A stretch of 64,000 nt of DNA from CAZJOD01 sp964547525. GTDB lineage: Bacteria > Bacillota > Clostridia > JAAYHZ01. Below the pieces are notes generated by a model. That model made no database searches. It saw nothing but the letters and a program-made list of their open reading frames with translations, and was not told where the DNA came from. The stretch is from assembly GCA_964547525.1 (NCBI GenBank), contig CAZJOD010000002.1:1-64000 (forward strand), written 5' to 3'. Positions 9,644 through 19,591 of the stretch are shown here, piece after piece. Numbering within the stretch: the stretch's first letter is position 1; the number at the start of each line of letters is the position of its first letter. The position numbers and the translations under genes are program-made.

Positions 9644-9865
9644 TTGCCGAAAGAAAATGTTATTGAAGTAAGAGGCACAGTGACTGAAGCATTACCTAAT
9701 GCGATGTTCAAAGTCAAGCTGGAAAACGGTCATGAAATACTCGCGCATATATCGGGTAAATTGAGGATGAATTATATAAAAATTTTGCCGGGTGATATGG
9801 TTACAGTGGTATTGTCACCTTATGATCTGACAAAAGGTAGGATTGTATGGAGAGGTAAGCAATAA
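9644..9865 (+). CDS. infA: Translation initiation factor IF-1
   Basis: IF-1 occupies the ribosomal A site during initiation. The 73-residue OB-fold protein matches the family almost throughout ([19 protein letters not shown], then [17 protein letters not shown] and [20 protein letters not shown]). The start is TTG at 9644, with AAAAAGGAGGG at 9626-9636; codon two is CCG, giving MPKENV. Gene order adk-KOW-infA-rpmJ-rpsM follows the clostridial pattern. Confidence 0.97.
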   Translation: MPKENVIEVRGTVTEALPNAMFKVKLENGHEILAHISGKLRMNYIKILPGDMVTVVLSPYDLTKGRIVWRGKQ

Positions 9866-9889
9866 AAATACCTTAAGGGAGGTTTTATA

Positions 9890-10006
9890 ATGAAAGTTAA
9901 ACCGTCTGTAAAAAAAATATGTGATAAATGCAAAATTATCAAACGTAAAGGTAAAGTAATGGTTATTTGTGAAAAAGAACCGAGACACAAACAAAAACAA
10001 GGGTAG
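9890..10006 (+). CDS. rpmJ: 50S ribosomal protein L36, zinc-binding
   Basis: A 38-residue protein found by reading directly between infA and rpsM. It begins [15 protein letters not shown] and has the zinc ligand set Cys11, Cys14, Cys27 and His33, so it is the zinc-containing C+ form. AAGGGAGG precedes the ATG by 7 nt. It ends at a TAG 120 bp before rpsM, and that gap contains a strong hairpin. Confidence 0.96.
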   Translation: MKVKPSVKKICDKCKIIKRKGKVMVICEKEPRHKQKQG

Positions 10007-10037
10007 TCGACATATTGCATAGCAGTATGAAATGTAC

Positions 10038-10082
10038 CACTTATAGCGCGGCTGCGGAAAAGGAATTTTCCGGCTATGGGTG
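10038..10082 (+). ncRNA. Candidate structured leader of rpsM (bulged hairpin, GGAA tetraloop)
   Basis: Read as RNA, 10038-10047 pairs with 10073-10082 over 10 bp (two G-U pairs). After a 7-nt left-side bulge (10048-10054), 10055-10061 pairs with 10066-10072 over 7 bp, closing a GGAA tetraloop of GNRA type at 10062-10065. It lies 45 bp upstream of the rpsM start in an otherwise tightly packed operon and has no T-tract, so it is not an intrinsic terminator. The shape resembles autoregulatory leaders bound by ribosomal proteins. Which protein, if any, binds it is unknown. Confidence 0.5.
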
Positions 10083-10126
10083 TGAAAATATATAAAAACT
10101 CATAAAAAAACGGAGGTGCTGATTTA

Positions 10127-10495
10127 ATGGCTCGTATTGCCGGAGTGGATCTACCTAGGGAGAAGAGAATTGAAGTCGGTCTGACATATATATACGGTAT
10201 CGGCAGAACTTCTGCAAATAGTATATTAAATAATACGGGAATTAATCCTGACACAAGAGTTAAGGATTTGACTGATGATGAAATTACAAAATTAAGAAAC
10301 TCAATAGAAAAAGGGTACGTAGTTGAAGGTGACTTAAGACGTGACGTTTCTTTGAATATTAAAAGATTGATAGAAATAGGTTCGTACAGGGGAAGAAGGC
10401 ACAAAGCGGGCTTGCCTGTAAGAGGGCAAAGAACCAAAACCAATGCCAGAACCCGAAAAGGACCGTCAAAAACTGTCGGTAAAAAAAGTAAGTAA
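10127..10495 (+). CDS. rpsM: 30S ribosomal protein S13
   Basis: S13 forms bridges to the large subunit and contacts P-site tRNA. The 122-residue protein starts [26 protein letters not shown] and has the H2TH-type N-terminal domain, the [24 protein letters not shown] signature (about residues 86-109) and a basic tail. ATG with ACGGAGG 8 nt upstream. It opens the alpha operon segment rpsM-rpsK-rpsD-rpoA-rplQ and is preceded by a structured 120-bp gap. Confidence 0.97.
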   Translation: MARIAGVDLPREKRIEVGLTYIYGIGRTSANSILNNTGINPDTRVKDLTDDEITKLRNSIEKGYVVEGDLRRDVSLNIKRLIEIGSYRGRRHKAGLPVRGQRTKTNARTRKGPSKTVGKKSK

Positions 10496-10509
10496 AGGAG
10501 GTTGGTTGA

Positions 10510-10902
10510 ATGGCACCTAAAGTAAGTAAAAGAACTAAACGTAAAGAAAAGAAAAATATTGAACGTGGGGCGGCTCATATTCGTTCTTCGTTTAATAATA
10601 CAATCGTTACGATAACCGATACAGCCGGAAATGCACTATCATGGGCAAGTGCCGGTGGTCTTGGTTTCAAGGGGTCAAGAAAAAACACTCCTTTTGCAGC
10701 GCAGTCTGCAGCTGAACAAGCGGCGAAAGCTGCCATGGAGCATGGATTAAGAACGGTTGAAGTTTATGTAAAAGGTCCCGGCGCAGGGCGGGAAGCGGCA
10801 ATCAGGGCGTTGCAAGCTGCAGGATTGGAAGTGAGCATGATTAAAGATGTAACTCCCATACCTCATAATGGTTGCAGACCGCCTAAAAGAAGAAGAGTAT
10901 AA
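10510..10902 (+). CDS. rpsK: 30S ribosomal protein S11
   Basis: S11 shapes the platform next to the E site. The 130-residue protein has a basic N-terminus, the [20 protein letters not shown] block (residues about 22-41) and the C-terminal [18 protein letters not shown] signature. Length and ends are normal. ATG start with AAAGGAGG; the stop is followed after 18 bp by rpsD. Confidence 0.97.
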   Translation: MAPKVSKRTKRKEKKNIERGAAHIRSSFNNTIVTITDTAGNALSWASAGGLGFKGSRKNTPFAAQSAAEQAAKAAMEHGLRTVEVYVKGPGAGREAAIRALQAAGLEVSMIKDVTPIPHNGCRPPKRRRV

Positions 10903-10920
10903 TGGAGGTGTATTGGATAG

Positions 10921-11550
10921 ATGGCTAGATATAATGATGCTTCTTGCAGACTTTGTCGCAGAGAAGGAGAGAAACTTTTTCTTAAAGGAGACAGATGTTA
11001 TTCGGAAAAATGTTCTGTTAGTAAAAGACCATATGCACCCGGATTCCATGGAGAACAGAGGAAAAAATTATCCGAGCACGGGATACAATTAAGAGAAAAA
11101 CAAAAAGCAAAAAGATATTACGGAGTATTGGAAAAGCAATTTGGAAAATATTATGAAGTTGCATTAAGGAAAAAGGGTAGAACTGGTGAAAACCTGCTTA
11201 GATTATTAGAAAACAGACTTGATAACGTTATATACAGAATGGGTATGGGTGCATCCAGACCTGAAGCCAGACAAATTGTAAATCACTCTCATATAACTGT
11301 AAACGGCAATAAGGTTAATATTCCTTCTTATCAAGTTAAAGTAGGCGATGTAATAGAAGTTCGACAATCCAGTAAGAGCTTACCTCTTTTCAAAAAGATT
11401 ATTGAAACTGAAAATACAAAAGCCTTACCGAGTTGGTTATCTTTTGACACTGCAAACCTGAAAGGAACTGTTTTAGGTGAATGCCCGAGAGAAGAAGTGG
11501 ATTTGAATGTTCAAGAACAGCTTATTGTTGAATGGTATTCAAAGAGCTAG
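10921..11550 (+). CDS. rpsD: 30S ribosomal protein S4
   Basis: S4 is a primary 16S rRNA binder. The 209-residue protein keeps four N-terminal cysteines (CRLCRREG and CYSEKCS, residues about 9-12 and 26-31), as in zinc-binding S4. The S4 RNA-binding domain follows ([23 protein letters not shown], then [17 protein letters not shown]). Here rpsD sits inside the alpha operon between rpsK and rpoA, as in clostridia, rather than as the single gene of Bacillus. Confidence 0.97.
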   Translation: MARYNDASCRLCRREGEKLFLKGDRCYSEKCSVSKRPYAPGFHGEQRKKLSEHGIQLREKQKAKRYYGVLEKQFGKYYEVALRKKGRTGENLLRLLENRLDNVIYRMGMGASRPEARQIVNHSHITVNGNKVNIPSYQVKVGDVIEVRQSSKSLPLFKKIIETENTKALPSWLSFDTANLKGTVLGECPREEVDLNVQEQLIVEWYSKS

Positions 11551-11667
11551 TGTAATGTTTTCAGGTATAAATGTCTTACAAATGACAATGTGCCTACAGG
11601 TAAACGGATTATTAATTTGCTCAAAACGGTCGCCCGGTTGTTCGGGTAGAAAGAGGGAGGGTTATAT

Positions 11668-12615
11668 TTGATAGAAATTGAAAAGCCAAAGATCGAATGT
11701 GTAGAATCAGACGAAGCGAATACTTATGGAAAGTTTGTTATAGAACCTTTGGAAAGAGGTTATGGTATCACATTGGGAAATTCCTTAAGGAGAATTTTAT
11801 TGTCTTCTTTACCGGGTTCAGCGGCTACCTCAATTAAAATAGACGGTGTTTTGCATGAATTTTCTACTATTCCGGGTGTTGTTGAAGATGTTACGGAAAT
11901 AATTCTTAATGTAAAAACTTTGGCATTTAAAATGTATAGCGATGAACCTAAGACCGTATATATTAATGCCGAAGGTAAAGGAAACGTTACAGGTGCTAAT
12001 ATTAAGACTGATGCCGATATTGAAGTGTTAAATCCTGAGACTCATGTTGCTACTTTAAATGAGAACGGAAGGTTATACATGGAGATAACTGTTGAGAAAT
12101 CTCGTGGATATGTCCCCGCTGAAAAAAATAAGGCTCAAGGTCAACCCATTGGTGTGATACCTATAGATTCAATATTCACACCGGTTAAGCATGTAAACTA
12201 TAAAGTTGAAAACACACGTGTCGGTAAAGTAACCGATTTCGACAGGCTTATATTGGAGATAAAGACTAATGGGAATATAAAACCTGATGAGGCCATGAGT
12301 TTAGGCGCAAAAATTTTAAATGAGCACTTGAAATTATTTATTGATCTTTCCGACCATGCAAAGAATACCGAGATAATGGTTGAAAAAGAAGACAGTGGAA
12401 AAGAGAAAGTGTTGGAGATGACGATAGAAGAGTTGGACTTGTCAGTTCGCTCGTACAACTGTTTAAAGAGAGCCGGTATCAACACGGTTGAAGATCTTAC
12501 AAATAAAAATGAAGAAGACATGATGAAAGTCAGAAATTTGGGTAAAAAATCTTTGGAAGAAGTATTGGGTAAGCTGAAAGATTTAGGATTATCACTTTCG
12601 AAGGATGAGGATTAA
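11668..12615 (+). CDS. rpoA: DNA-directed RNA polymerase alpha subunit
   Basis: The alpha dimer scaffolds RNA polymerase assembly, and its C-terminal domain contacts UP elements and activators. The 315-residue protein has the N-terminal domain ([30 protein letters not shown], residues about 19-48) and a C-terminal helix-hairpin-helix domain ([19 protein letters not shown] through [16 protein letters not shown]). The TTG start at 11668 is supported by GGGAGGG at 11655-11661. A 117-bp gap after rpsD holds only a weak GC-rich hairpin near 11631-11645. Confidence 0.97.
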   Translation: MIEIEKPKIECVESDEANTYGKFVIEPLERGYGITLGNSLRRILLSSLPGSAATSIKIDGVLHEFSTIPGVVEDVTEIILNVKTLAFKMYSDEPKTVYINAEGKGNVTGANIKTDADIEVLNPETHVATLNENGRLYMEITVEKSRGYVPAEKNKAQGQPIGVIPIDSIFTPVKHVNYKVENTRVGKVTDFDRLILEIKTNGNIKPDEAMSLGAKILNEHLKLFIDLSDHAKNTEIMVEKEDSGKEKVLEMTIEELDLSVRSYNCLKRAGINTVEDLTNKNEEDMMKVRNLGKKSLEEVLGKLKDLGLSLSKDED

Positions 12616-12660
12616 CCCGAAATATATTATGCCAACAAATCGGAAAGGAGTGATTGAACT

Positions 12661-13200
12661 ATGGCGCAACATAGAAAATTAGGTAGACCTACCGATCAAA
12701 GAATAGCGATTCTAAGAAGCCAGGTTACCTCTTTGTTTGAAAACGGAAAAATAAAAACTACTGCGACTCGTGCGAAAGAAGTTAAAAATATAGCGGAAAA
12801 ATTAATGACTCTGGCAATAAAAGAGTGTGATAACTATGAATCCAAGCAAGTTAAAGTCACAAAAGCTAAACTTGATTCATCGGGAAAAAAGGTTTTGAAA
12901 GAGGCTACATCTAAAAACGGTAACAAGTACATGGTTGTAGACAGAGAAGAGACCACCGATATGAGGACAGTTGACAACGCCTCAAGATTACATGCCAGAA
13001 GACAAATTTTAAAATGGGTCTATGATGTAAAAGATGAAAATGGAAAACGTAAGAAGGTCGTTGATAAATTATTTAACGAAATTGCACCTAAATATAAAGA
13101 TGTAAAAGGCGGTTATACCAGGATATATCTTTTAGGAGCAAGAAGAGGGGATGCGGCGGAAATGGCGATTCTCGAACTGGTGGATGTAAACCAAAAATAA
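12661..13200 (+). CDS. rplQ: 50S ribosomal protein L17 with an internal insertion
   Basis: L17 lies near the tunnel exit. Family blocks at both ends are clear: [19 protein letters not shown] at the start, [15 protein letters not shown] in the middle and [25 protein letters not shown] at the end. Between residue about 56 and 108 an extra segment of roughly 50 residues, lysine-rich and without cysteine pairs beyond the first residue, interrupts the usual 115-130-residue sequence to give 179. ATG behind GGAAAGGAG. It is the last gene of the super-operon, followed by a terminator. Confidence 0.94.
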   Translation: MAQHRKLGRPTDQRIAILRSQVTSLFENGKIKTTATRAKEVKNIAEKLMTLAIKECDNYESKQVKVTKAKLDSSGKKVLKEATSKNGNKYMVVDREETTDMRTVDNASRLHARRQILKWVYDVKDENGKRKKVVDKLFNEIAPKYKDVKGGYTRIYLLGARRGDAAEMAILELVDVNQK

Positions 13201-13210
13201 GATTAATAAC

Positions 13211-13252
13211 GGGACTAACACAAAAATGACTGTGTCGGTCCCTTATTATTTT
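13211..13252 (+). terminator. Terminator of the ribosomal super-operon
   Basis: Beginning 10 bp after the rplQ stop, GGGAC pairs with GTCCC and the inner ACACA pairs with TGTGT, leaving an AAAAATGAC-like loop; a T-rich tail (TTATTATTTTG) follows. No other such structure lies within the preceding 13 kb, so this is the likely end of the operon transcript. Confidence 0.75.
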
Positions 13253-13339
13253 GTAAAAAGTAGTTTTTAATACCCATATCGAGACATCGAGACCGGTATA
13301 GGCATATAATTACGGGCATATAATTATAAGACAAAGATA

Positions 13340-13368
13340 TTGACTATTATTAAGAAATCGGTTATAAT
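13340..13368 (+). promoter_or_regulatory. SigA-type promoter of tRNA-Leu
   Basis: TTGACT at 13340-13345 and TATAAT at 13363-13368 are separated by a 17-bp spacer, 28 bp before the tRNA. Upstream is AT-rich with a short direct repeat (GGCATATAATTA, around 13302-13325). Confidence 0.8.
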
Positions 13369-13396
13369 ACATAAGCGTTATTAACCGTGTATTAAT

Positions 13397-13479
13397 GCGA
13401 TCGTGGCGGAACAGGCAGACGCGCACGTTTGAGGGGCGTGTGGGAGACCGTATGGGTTCAAGTCCCATCGATCGCACCA
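13397..13479 (+). tRNA. tRNA-Leu (anticodon GAG)
   Basis: An 83-nt gene with encoded CCA. The acceptor arms GCGATCG and CGATCGC pair perfectly. The anticodon stem CACGT/GCGTG closes a 7-nt loop TTGAGGG, giving anticodon GAG (reads CUC and CUU). A long variable arm, expected for class II leucine tRNA, and a T arm with GGTTCAAGTCC are present. It has its own promoter and is followed by a terminator. Confidence 0.95.
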
Positions 13480-13487
13480 ATTTTTAA

Positions 13488-13522
13488 AGAAAGAGTCGTA
13501 AAGTTTGTTATGACTCTTTTAC
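13488..13522 (+). terminator. Terminator after tRNA-Leu
   Basis: AAGAGTC at 13491-13497 pairs with GACTCTT at 13512-13518, with additional A-T pairs inside and a T-rich end. It lies 9 bp after the tRNA CCA end. Confidence 0.75.
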
Positions 13523-13534
13523 ATTATTTAATAA

Positions 13535-13592
13535 GATGCATTTTTAAAACTAATTTTAAAAATGTATACCGGCCCGAACACGCTACATGCGG
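13535..13592. repeat. Dispersed copy of the palindromic repeat family
   Basis: About 58 bp closely resembling the 80-bp tandem units at 18721-18897. It has the same AT-rich perfect inverted repeat (arms CATTTTTAAAA and TTTTAAAAATG) followed by the same CCGGCCCG...ACGCT...ATGCGG segment. The GC-rich right arm seen in the other locus has decayed here. It occupies part of the 312-bp gap between the tRNA and the next gene; the rest of that gap holds a terminator, a promoter and AT-rich sequence. Confidence 0.7.
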
Positions 13593-13697
13593 ATGCAGAT
13601 CATAGCCGTTCGTCTTTATATTTTTACAAAAAAATATAAACTGAGATGTGAATAATTTAGTAACAATCCGACTTTTATAAATATGAGAATTGATATT

Positions 13698-13726
13698 TTG
13701 ACGTCTCTTTTTACATAAGATAATAT
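13698..13726 (+). promoter_or_regulatory. Promoter of the DUF2892-like gene
   Basis: TTGACG at 13698-13703 and TAATAT at 13721-13726 with a 17-bp spacer, 66 bp before the chosen start codon. Confidence 0.6.
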
Positions 13727-13791
13727 TTTCGTATAGTTTTATGGTTTCTACAAACAATATGAATGAGAAAATATCTTTTGGAGATGATGGT

Positions 13792-14244
13792 ATGAATTTT
13801 TATTTACCTGCTACTAGTATAAGAGTATGGCTTCACACTAACGCTCAAATAAATGATTTGATATTCGAATCGATAATATCAAACATTAAATATTATATTG
13901 ATAAAAGTGGAGATGAGATAACACAAAGGTTATTAGAATTGGATGAAGAATGGGATACAGAACGTGTGCTTGAGACAAGTGCTTCAGGACTTGTTATAAC
14001 GGGAGCAATACTGGCGTTAACTTCTAAAAACAAATTATGGGCTCTATTATCTGCCGTTACAGGCGGGTTTTTACTACAGCACGCATTACAGGGGTGGTGT
14101 CCTCCGCTACCGTTTATAAGAAGATTAGGTGTACGTACTCAAACCGAAATAATGGCGGAAAAAACTTTACTGGAAGTATTAAAGGAAGATCCGCAAAAAC
14201 TGGATGAAGAGAGAATAAGAGAAATTGTAAGGAACATAATTTAA
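13792..14244 (+). CDS. DUF2892-like membrane protein, cytoplasmic N-terminus
   Basis: A 150-residue protein of uncertain function. The N-terminal half is soluble and acidic. Residues about 69-100 form one or two short hydrophobic segments (GLVITGAILALTS, then WALLSAVTGGFLLQHAL). They are followed by the GWCPPLPFIRRLGVRTQTEI motif and a charged tail, a combination seen in DUF2892-type membrane domains such as that of YgaP. The ATG at 13792 is chosen because GGAG at 13780-13783 is well spaced; an ATG 17 codons earlier has no binding site. It is a single-gene unit with its own promoter and terminator. Confidence 0.65.
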   Translation: MNFYLPATSIRVWLHTNAQINDLIFESIISNIKYYIDKSGDEITQRLLELDEEWDTERVLETSASGLVITGAILALTSKNKLWALLSAVTGGFLLQHALQGWCPPLPFIRRLGVRTQTEIMAEKTLLEVLKEDPQKLDEERIREIVRNII

Positions 14245-14271
14245 ATATCAGGTATATTAATAAAATAAAAC

Positions 14272-14319
14272 AAGGCTGTTTACGAGATTTATACCGTATA
14301 AAACAGCCGTTTTTTTTTT
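14272..14319 (+). terminator. Strong intrinsic terminator
   Basis: GGCTGTTT at about 14274-14281 pairs with AAACAGCC at 14301-14308, followed by an uninterrupted run of ten T. It ends the DUF2892-like gene transcript. Confidence 0.9.
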
Positions 14320-14367
14320 GAATATTTAAATTGTGCTTATTTTAATACAATTGTAAAAAAACACATC

Positions 14368-14396
14368 TTGTCCATATTAGACTTGTATTGTATAAT
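14368..14396 (+). promoter_or_regulatory. SigA-type promoter of the SpoIID-domain gene
   Basis: TTGTCC at 14368-14373 and TATAAT at 14391-14396, spacer 17 bp. The 5' leader to the ATG at 14477 is about 75 nt. Confidence 0.65.
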
Positions 14397-14476
14397 AAGT
14401 CTATTGCGAGTCGTTTTCATATAAAAAGGCGTAGATAACTATCTTATATTACATTATTTATTATGGAGGGTGGATT

Positions 14477-16102
14477 ATGTGTAAAACTAAGAGATTATTA
14501 TTGGTATTGCTGGCATTTATCATAGCAACGTCAACTATGGTGAGACCTATGCCCGTTAAAGCGTTTATAAACGCACCTTCCAATATCAGGGTGGGACTTT
14601 TCTTTGTAAATGCATATCAAAATACTACAATTACAAGCTTCACAACTTCAGCTGCAGGAGGGATACAGGTTGGGGTTACAATAAGCGGACAATTTAACAG
14701 TTTGTATACTCATCAAGGAAGTGATAACCTTAGTGTATTTATGGACTCTCCGGGTTCTAAGTATTTTGTAAGATTAGGTCAGGTATACAGTGATAGGGGA
14801 ACTGCATTAACCATGCTTGACAGGTACAAAGCAAACGGGATATCCGCATATTTGGTATATGACAATTCATGGCAGGTGTGGGCCGGTTGTTTTAATGATT
14901 CTGCGTCAGCGTCAAATGCGGCAAACGGAACATATGCATCCAAAACCGGTGGTCAACCTGTAGCAGTTGTAACTTCACCTGTTAGAAATTTACGTGTTAC
15001 CAGAACAAATGGTGATGTTGTTGCGGTTCTTTTGTCTTGTTCAGGTAATTTTCAAGTTCATCCCAATGTTACCGGTACTATAGTTTACATAAACGGAAGA
15101 GGTTACAGAGGGTATTTAGAAGCGAGTAGGTATTCTGATTCAAACATTACGGTCGTTAATGTTGTCAAACTTGAAGATTATTTATATGGCGTGGTACCCA
15201 ATGAAATAGAAGGTTTGTCACATCCGGAAGCTTTAAAGGCACAAGCTGTGGCAGCTAGAACGTATACTTTGTCACAATTGGGAAAACATATGAAATACGG
15301 ATTTGATTTGTGTAATACCGATTGTTGTCAGGTTTACAAAGGTTTTAACAGTGAATATCCTACTACCAATGTGGCTGTAGACCAAACAAAAGGTCAGATT
15401 ATAACATACATGGGCGATTTGGCATCAATCTATTATTTTGCCGCAAGCGGTGGAATGACTGAAAATTCTGAAAATGTATGGTATGCTAAGGTTCCGTACT
15501 TGACTGCCGTAGAAGATCCCTATGAATCCTCCTCATATTATTATGCAAATTGGAGTTATGAGTATACACCGGAGCAGTTAAGTAAAATGTTACGTGATAG
15601 AGGCTATGATATCGGTGATGTTTTAAATATAGAAGTAACCGATGTAACTATATCAGGACGAGCATATGAATTGGTTGTTACCGGAACAAAAGGAAAAGCG
15701 GTATTTAACAAAGAAAAGACCAGGCAGTTTACATCACCGTCATTACCGAGTCAAAAATTTTACATACAAAATGATGCGGTTTTAACTGTTCAAAACGGTG
15801 ATCAACAGATAATATCGGTTGATCCGTCATCATTAAGAATACAAACAGGTTTGTATTCTACTGCAACCGTAAATGCAAAGGTTTCGGGGTTGACTGTAGC
15901 GGATTCGAATCTGTCATTGAAATATGTACATTTTAATTCAAGTCCTTCCACTTATGTTTTTATAGGGAGTGGTAAAGGGCATGGAGTCGGTATGGGGCAA
16001 GTAGGTGCAAAAGGAATGGCGGAAGCAGGATATAGTTATCGTGAGATTTTAGCACATTATTACCAAGGTACCGGTATTATGACTTTAAACAATATAGGTT
16101 AG
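14477..16102 (+). CDS. Exported SpoIID/LytB-domain protein with SPOR-like region
   Basis: A 541-residue secreted protein. A signal peptide (KTKRLLLVLLAFIIATSTM) precedes a region around residues 90-150 resembling a SPOR peptidoglycan-binding repeat. A SpoIID/LytB domain follows at about 235-520, with the family blocks VVPNEIEGLSHPEALKAQAVAARTYT, DLCNTDCCQVYKG and GKGHGVGMGQVGAKGMA. SpoIID proteins are lytic transglycosylases acting on peptidoglycan during engulfment or cell-wall turnover. ATG with GGAGGG. queA follows after 12 bp, a common clostridial arrangement, so they may be co-transcribed. Confidence 0.88.
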   Translation: MCKTKRLLLVLLAFIIATSTMVRPMPVKAFINAPSNIRVGLFFVNAYQNTTITSFTTSAAGGIQVGVTISGQFNSLYTHQGSDNLSVFMDSPGSKYFVRLGQVYSDRGTALTMLDRYKANGISAYLVYDNSWQVWAGCFNDSASASNAANGTYASKTGGQPVAVVTSPVRNLRVTRTNGDVVAVLLSCSGNFQVHPNVTGTIVYINGRGYRGYLEASRYSDSNITVVNVVKLEDYLYGVVPNEIEGLSHPEALKAQAVAARTYTLSQLGKHMKYGFDLCNTDCCQVYKGFNSEYPTTNVAVDQTKGQIITYMGDLASIYYFAASGGMTENSENVWYAKVPYLTAVEDPYESSSYYYANWSYEYTPEQLSKMLRDRGYDIGDVLNIEVTDVTISGRAYELVVTGTKGKAVFNKEKTRQFTSPSLPSQKFYIQNDAVLTVQNGDQQIISVDPSSLRIQTGLYSTATVNAKVSGLTVADSNLSLKYVHFNSSPSTYVFIGSGKGHGVGMGQVGAKGMAEAGYSYREILAHYYQGTGIMTLNNIG

Positions 16103-16114
16103 AAAAGGATTTTA

Positions 16115-17140
16115 ATGAAAAAAAGTGACTTTTATTATGAGTTACCTGATGGTTATGTAGCTCAAAAACCTGTAACACCCCGGGATCATTCAAAGCTAAT
16201 GGTTCTGGACAGGGAAAAACAAACAATAGAACACAAAAAGTTTTTTGAGATAATTGAATATTTGCATAAGGGAGATTGTTTGGTTCTAAATGATACCAAG
16301 GTTATTCCTGCAAGGTTATACGGACAAAGAGAGGATACCGGCGGCAAGATCGAATTTGTGCTTCTCAAAGAAATAGAAAAAAATAAATGGGAAGTATTAT
16401 TAAAGCCTGGAAAAAGGGCTAAAATCGGGAGTAGATTCATATTTGGTGATGGAATGCTGATAGCCACCGTATTGGATATTGTGCAGGGTGGTAATCGTAT
16501 TGTATCTTTCGAATGCCAAGGGCTTTTAGAGAATGTTTTAGATAAGATAGGAAAACTTCCGTTACCACCTTATATTACATGCGAACCTGAAGATCAAAAC
16601 CGGTATCAAACCGTTTATGCTGCTAACAGAGGCTCGGCCGCGGCACCTACCGCAGGGTTACATTTTACTCCGGAACTACTAGATAAAATAAGCAAAAATG
16701 GTATAAACATAGTATATATTACATTGCATGTAGGGCTTGGTACATTTAGACCGGTTAAGACTGATAATATTGAAGAACATAAAATGCATTCTGAAACATT
16801 TACAATTGATCAAAAGGCATGTGATATAATAAATAAAGCTAAAGCCGACGGTAGTAATATTATATGTGTAGGCACAACGAGCTGTAGAGTTTTGGAGTCA
16901 TCTACAGACCAAGAAGGAGTTATTCATGCATATTCGGGTAGTACCGACATTTTTATATATCCAGGATACAAATTTAAAATGGTGGATCGATTAATAACCA
17001 ATTTTCATTTACCTGAATCAACCTTGTTAATGCTTGTTAGCGCTTTAGCGGGGAGAGATAAAATAATGTCCGCATATCAATCGGCAATAGACAATAATTA
17101 TCGTTTTTTTAGCTTTGGAGATGCAATGTTTATATTATGA
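16115..17140 (+). CDS. queA: S-adenosylmethionine:tRNA ribosyltransferase-isomerase
   Basis: QueA transfers the ribosyl moiety of SAM to preQ1 in tRNA to make epoxyqueuosine. The 341-residue protein starts [19 protein letters not shown] and holds family motifs including [45 protein letters not shown] and [13 protein letters not shown]. Length is normal. The binding site is AAAGGA. tgt follows 70 bp downstream, so the last two steps of queuosine insertion are encoded together. Confidence 0.96.
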   Translation: MKKSDFYYELPDGYVAQKPVTPRDHSKLMVLDREKQTIEHKKFFEIIEYLHKGDCLVLNDTKVIPARLYGQREDTGGKIEFVLLKEIEKNKWEVLLKPGKRAKIGSRFIFGDGMLIATVLDIVQGGNRIVSFECQGLLENVLDKIGKLPLPPYITCEPEDQNRYQTVYAANRGSAAAPTAGLHFTPELLDKISKNGINIVYITLHVGLGTFRPVKTDNIEEHKMHSETFTIDQKACDIINKAKADGSNIICVGTTSCRVLESSTDQEGVIHAYSGSTDIFIYPGYKFKMVDRLITNFHLPESTLLMLVSALAGRDKIMSAYQSAIDNNYRFFSFGDAMFIL

Positions 17141-17192
17141 TTCTACTGCACAAACTTTATTTTTGTGAAATCAAATATAGTAAAGGACATAG

Positions 17193-18326
<1,134 letters not shown>

Positions 18327-18363
18327 AAGCTGATTGAGTATTATATGAACGGAGGATATTAGA

Positions 18364-18711
18364 ATGAATCTTTTATTATTAAATAAGGTGTTGGCTGAAA
18401 CAGCCGGTCAGCCGGCGGTAGAGGATGTCGGTATGGGAAGCTTATTGGCTACGTCCCTACTGCCATTTGCGTTAATTATAGGTATCATGTATTTGATGCT
18501 GATCAGACCTCAGAAAAAGAAGGAAAAGGCGCTTAAAGAGTTGATAAGTAATATAAAGGTTGGAGACGAGATTACAACCATCGGTGGAATCATCGGTAAA
18601 GTAATTAACGTAAGAGAAGATGAAGTCACGATAGAATCATCTATCGATAAAACAAAATTACAGATGAATAAATATGCTATTAAAGATGTAAAGCAGTATG
18701 AAAAAGCTTAA
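18364..18711 (+). CDS. yajC: Preprotein translocase accessory subunit YajC
   Basis: YajC is a single-span membrane protein associated with the SecDF complex. The 115-residue product has one hydrophobic span at residues about 29-47 (LLPFALIIGIMYLMLIRP), the conserved RPQKKKEK stretch right after it and a cytoplasmic domain with GDEITTIGGIIGKV. ATG after CGGAGG. The tandem repeat begins about 10 bp beyond its stop. Confidence 0.93.
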   Translation: MNLLLLNKVLAETAGQPAVEDVGMGSLLATSLLPFALIIGIMYLMLIRPQKKKEKALKELISNIKVGDEITTIGGIIGKVINVREDEVTIESSIDKTKLQMNKYAIKDVKQYEKA

Positions 18712-18720
18712 TAAATAACT

Positions 18721-18897
18721 AAACAGGATACATTTTTAAAACTTGATTTTAAAAATGTACGCCGGCCCGGGGACGCTCAATGCGGCCACCGGGTCTAACT
18801 AAATAGGATACATTTTTAAAACTTGATTTTAAAAATGTACGCCGACCCGGGGACGCTCAATGCGGCCGCCGGGTCTAACTAAACAGGATACATTTTT
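18721..18897. repeat. 80-bp tandem repeat, two full units and a 17-bp partial third
   Basis: Units at 18721-18800 and 18801-18880 differ at three positions; the third unit stops after 17 bp (18881-18897). Each unit has an AT-rich palindrome (ACATTTTTAAAA, 5-nt loop, TTTTAAAAATGT) followed by a GC-rich stem. In unit two GACCCGG pairs with CCGGGTC around a smaller CGC/GCG hairpin. The unit-one difference at 18765 (G for A) still allows a G-U pair. A related single copy lies at 13535-13592. Confidence 0.9.
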
Positions 18898-18945
18898 CTT
18901 TATACAGGTTAGATAAAAGGTATGATCAATATACATTCTATTCGG

Positions 18946-19380
18946 TTACTTCCGTATTTTAAGGGGGTTTTTGAAAAAAGTCCGATTTCGTATACCTTTT
19001 TTATGCTCGAATCGATTTATTGCGATTAATCCCCCGATGGCACCCGCTGAGACACCTATAATAGCTAATATAAGTGTATTCAATCCCATTGAAAAGTCAC
19101 TGTTTAATATGGAGCTTATAAAGTAAAGTATCATTATGTAAATTAAACCGCATAAGCTACCTTTAAAGGGATTTTTATTCTCACTGCTTACAACTGTAAC
19201 ATAGCCTGCAACAGGTATACTTATTATCAAGCCGATTAATGTAGCCGGATATATGTATTGGTTGGGAAAATCAAATGTAGACATTAAAACAGAAAATAGG
19301 ACATATACAATTATTATTGCAAGAACTCCGAATAACAACCCTTTTAAAACGGGCATAAAGAAATCTCTTATATTGTTCAT
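18946..19380 (-). CDS. TIGR04086-type four-span membrane protein
   Basis: A 144-residue integral membrane protein with four hydrophobic segments, a basic C-terminus and glycine-rich third and fourth spans (IGVSAGAIGGLIA). It resembles the TIGR04086 family of unknown function, usually found beside yajC in clostridia. The usual follow-on genes, the SCIFF peptide and its radical-SAM maturase, are not here. The ATG at 19380 is preferred to a GTG at 19392 because GAGGT is 5 nt upstream of it. It is convergent with yajC. Confidence 0.7.
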   Translation of the reverse strand: MNNIRDFFMPVLKGLLFGVLAIIIVYVLFSVLMSTFDFPNQYIYPATLIGLIISIPVAGYVTVVSSENKNPFKGSLCGLIYIMILYFISSILNSDFSMGLNTLILAIIGVSAGAIGGLIAINRFEHKKGIRNRTFFKNPLKIRK

Positions 19381-19591
19381 ATCATACCTCACAAATGTAT
19401 TTTAGATTCTACGCAAAAGCTTTATTAAATTACAGTAAAATCATATTTATAATAATTAATATTGATATTAAAATGAAAATATTACATCTTTTATACTATT
19501 TATTTTCATGGTAAATAAATTTGTTTTACGATATAATATAATTTGATTCTTACTGTAATAACTTTTTTTACTTTTAAAAGGCGGGCTGAAT

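Noticed and set aside
9820..10578. A 252-codon minus-strand open frame opposite rpmJ-rpsM-rpsK
   Set aside because: It runs through three clearly coding plus-strand ribosomal genes and a conserved gap, has no recognisable family and no suitable ribosome binding site; it is a shadow.
13397..13479. Integration site for a genomic island at tRNA-Leu
   Set aside because: No duplicate of the tRNA 3' end and no integrase downstream were seen within the window.
18721..18897. CRISPR array
   Set aside because: The period is 80 bp with the whole unit repeated and no variable spacers; no cas genes in the window.
18712..18945. SCIFF peptide (scfA) gene beside the TIGR04086 protein
   Set aside because: No small frame with the six-cysteine pattern was found in this gap or after the TIGR04086 gene; the gap is filled by repeats.
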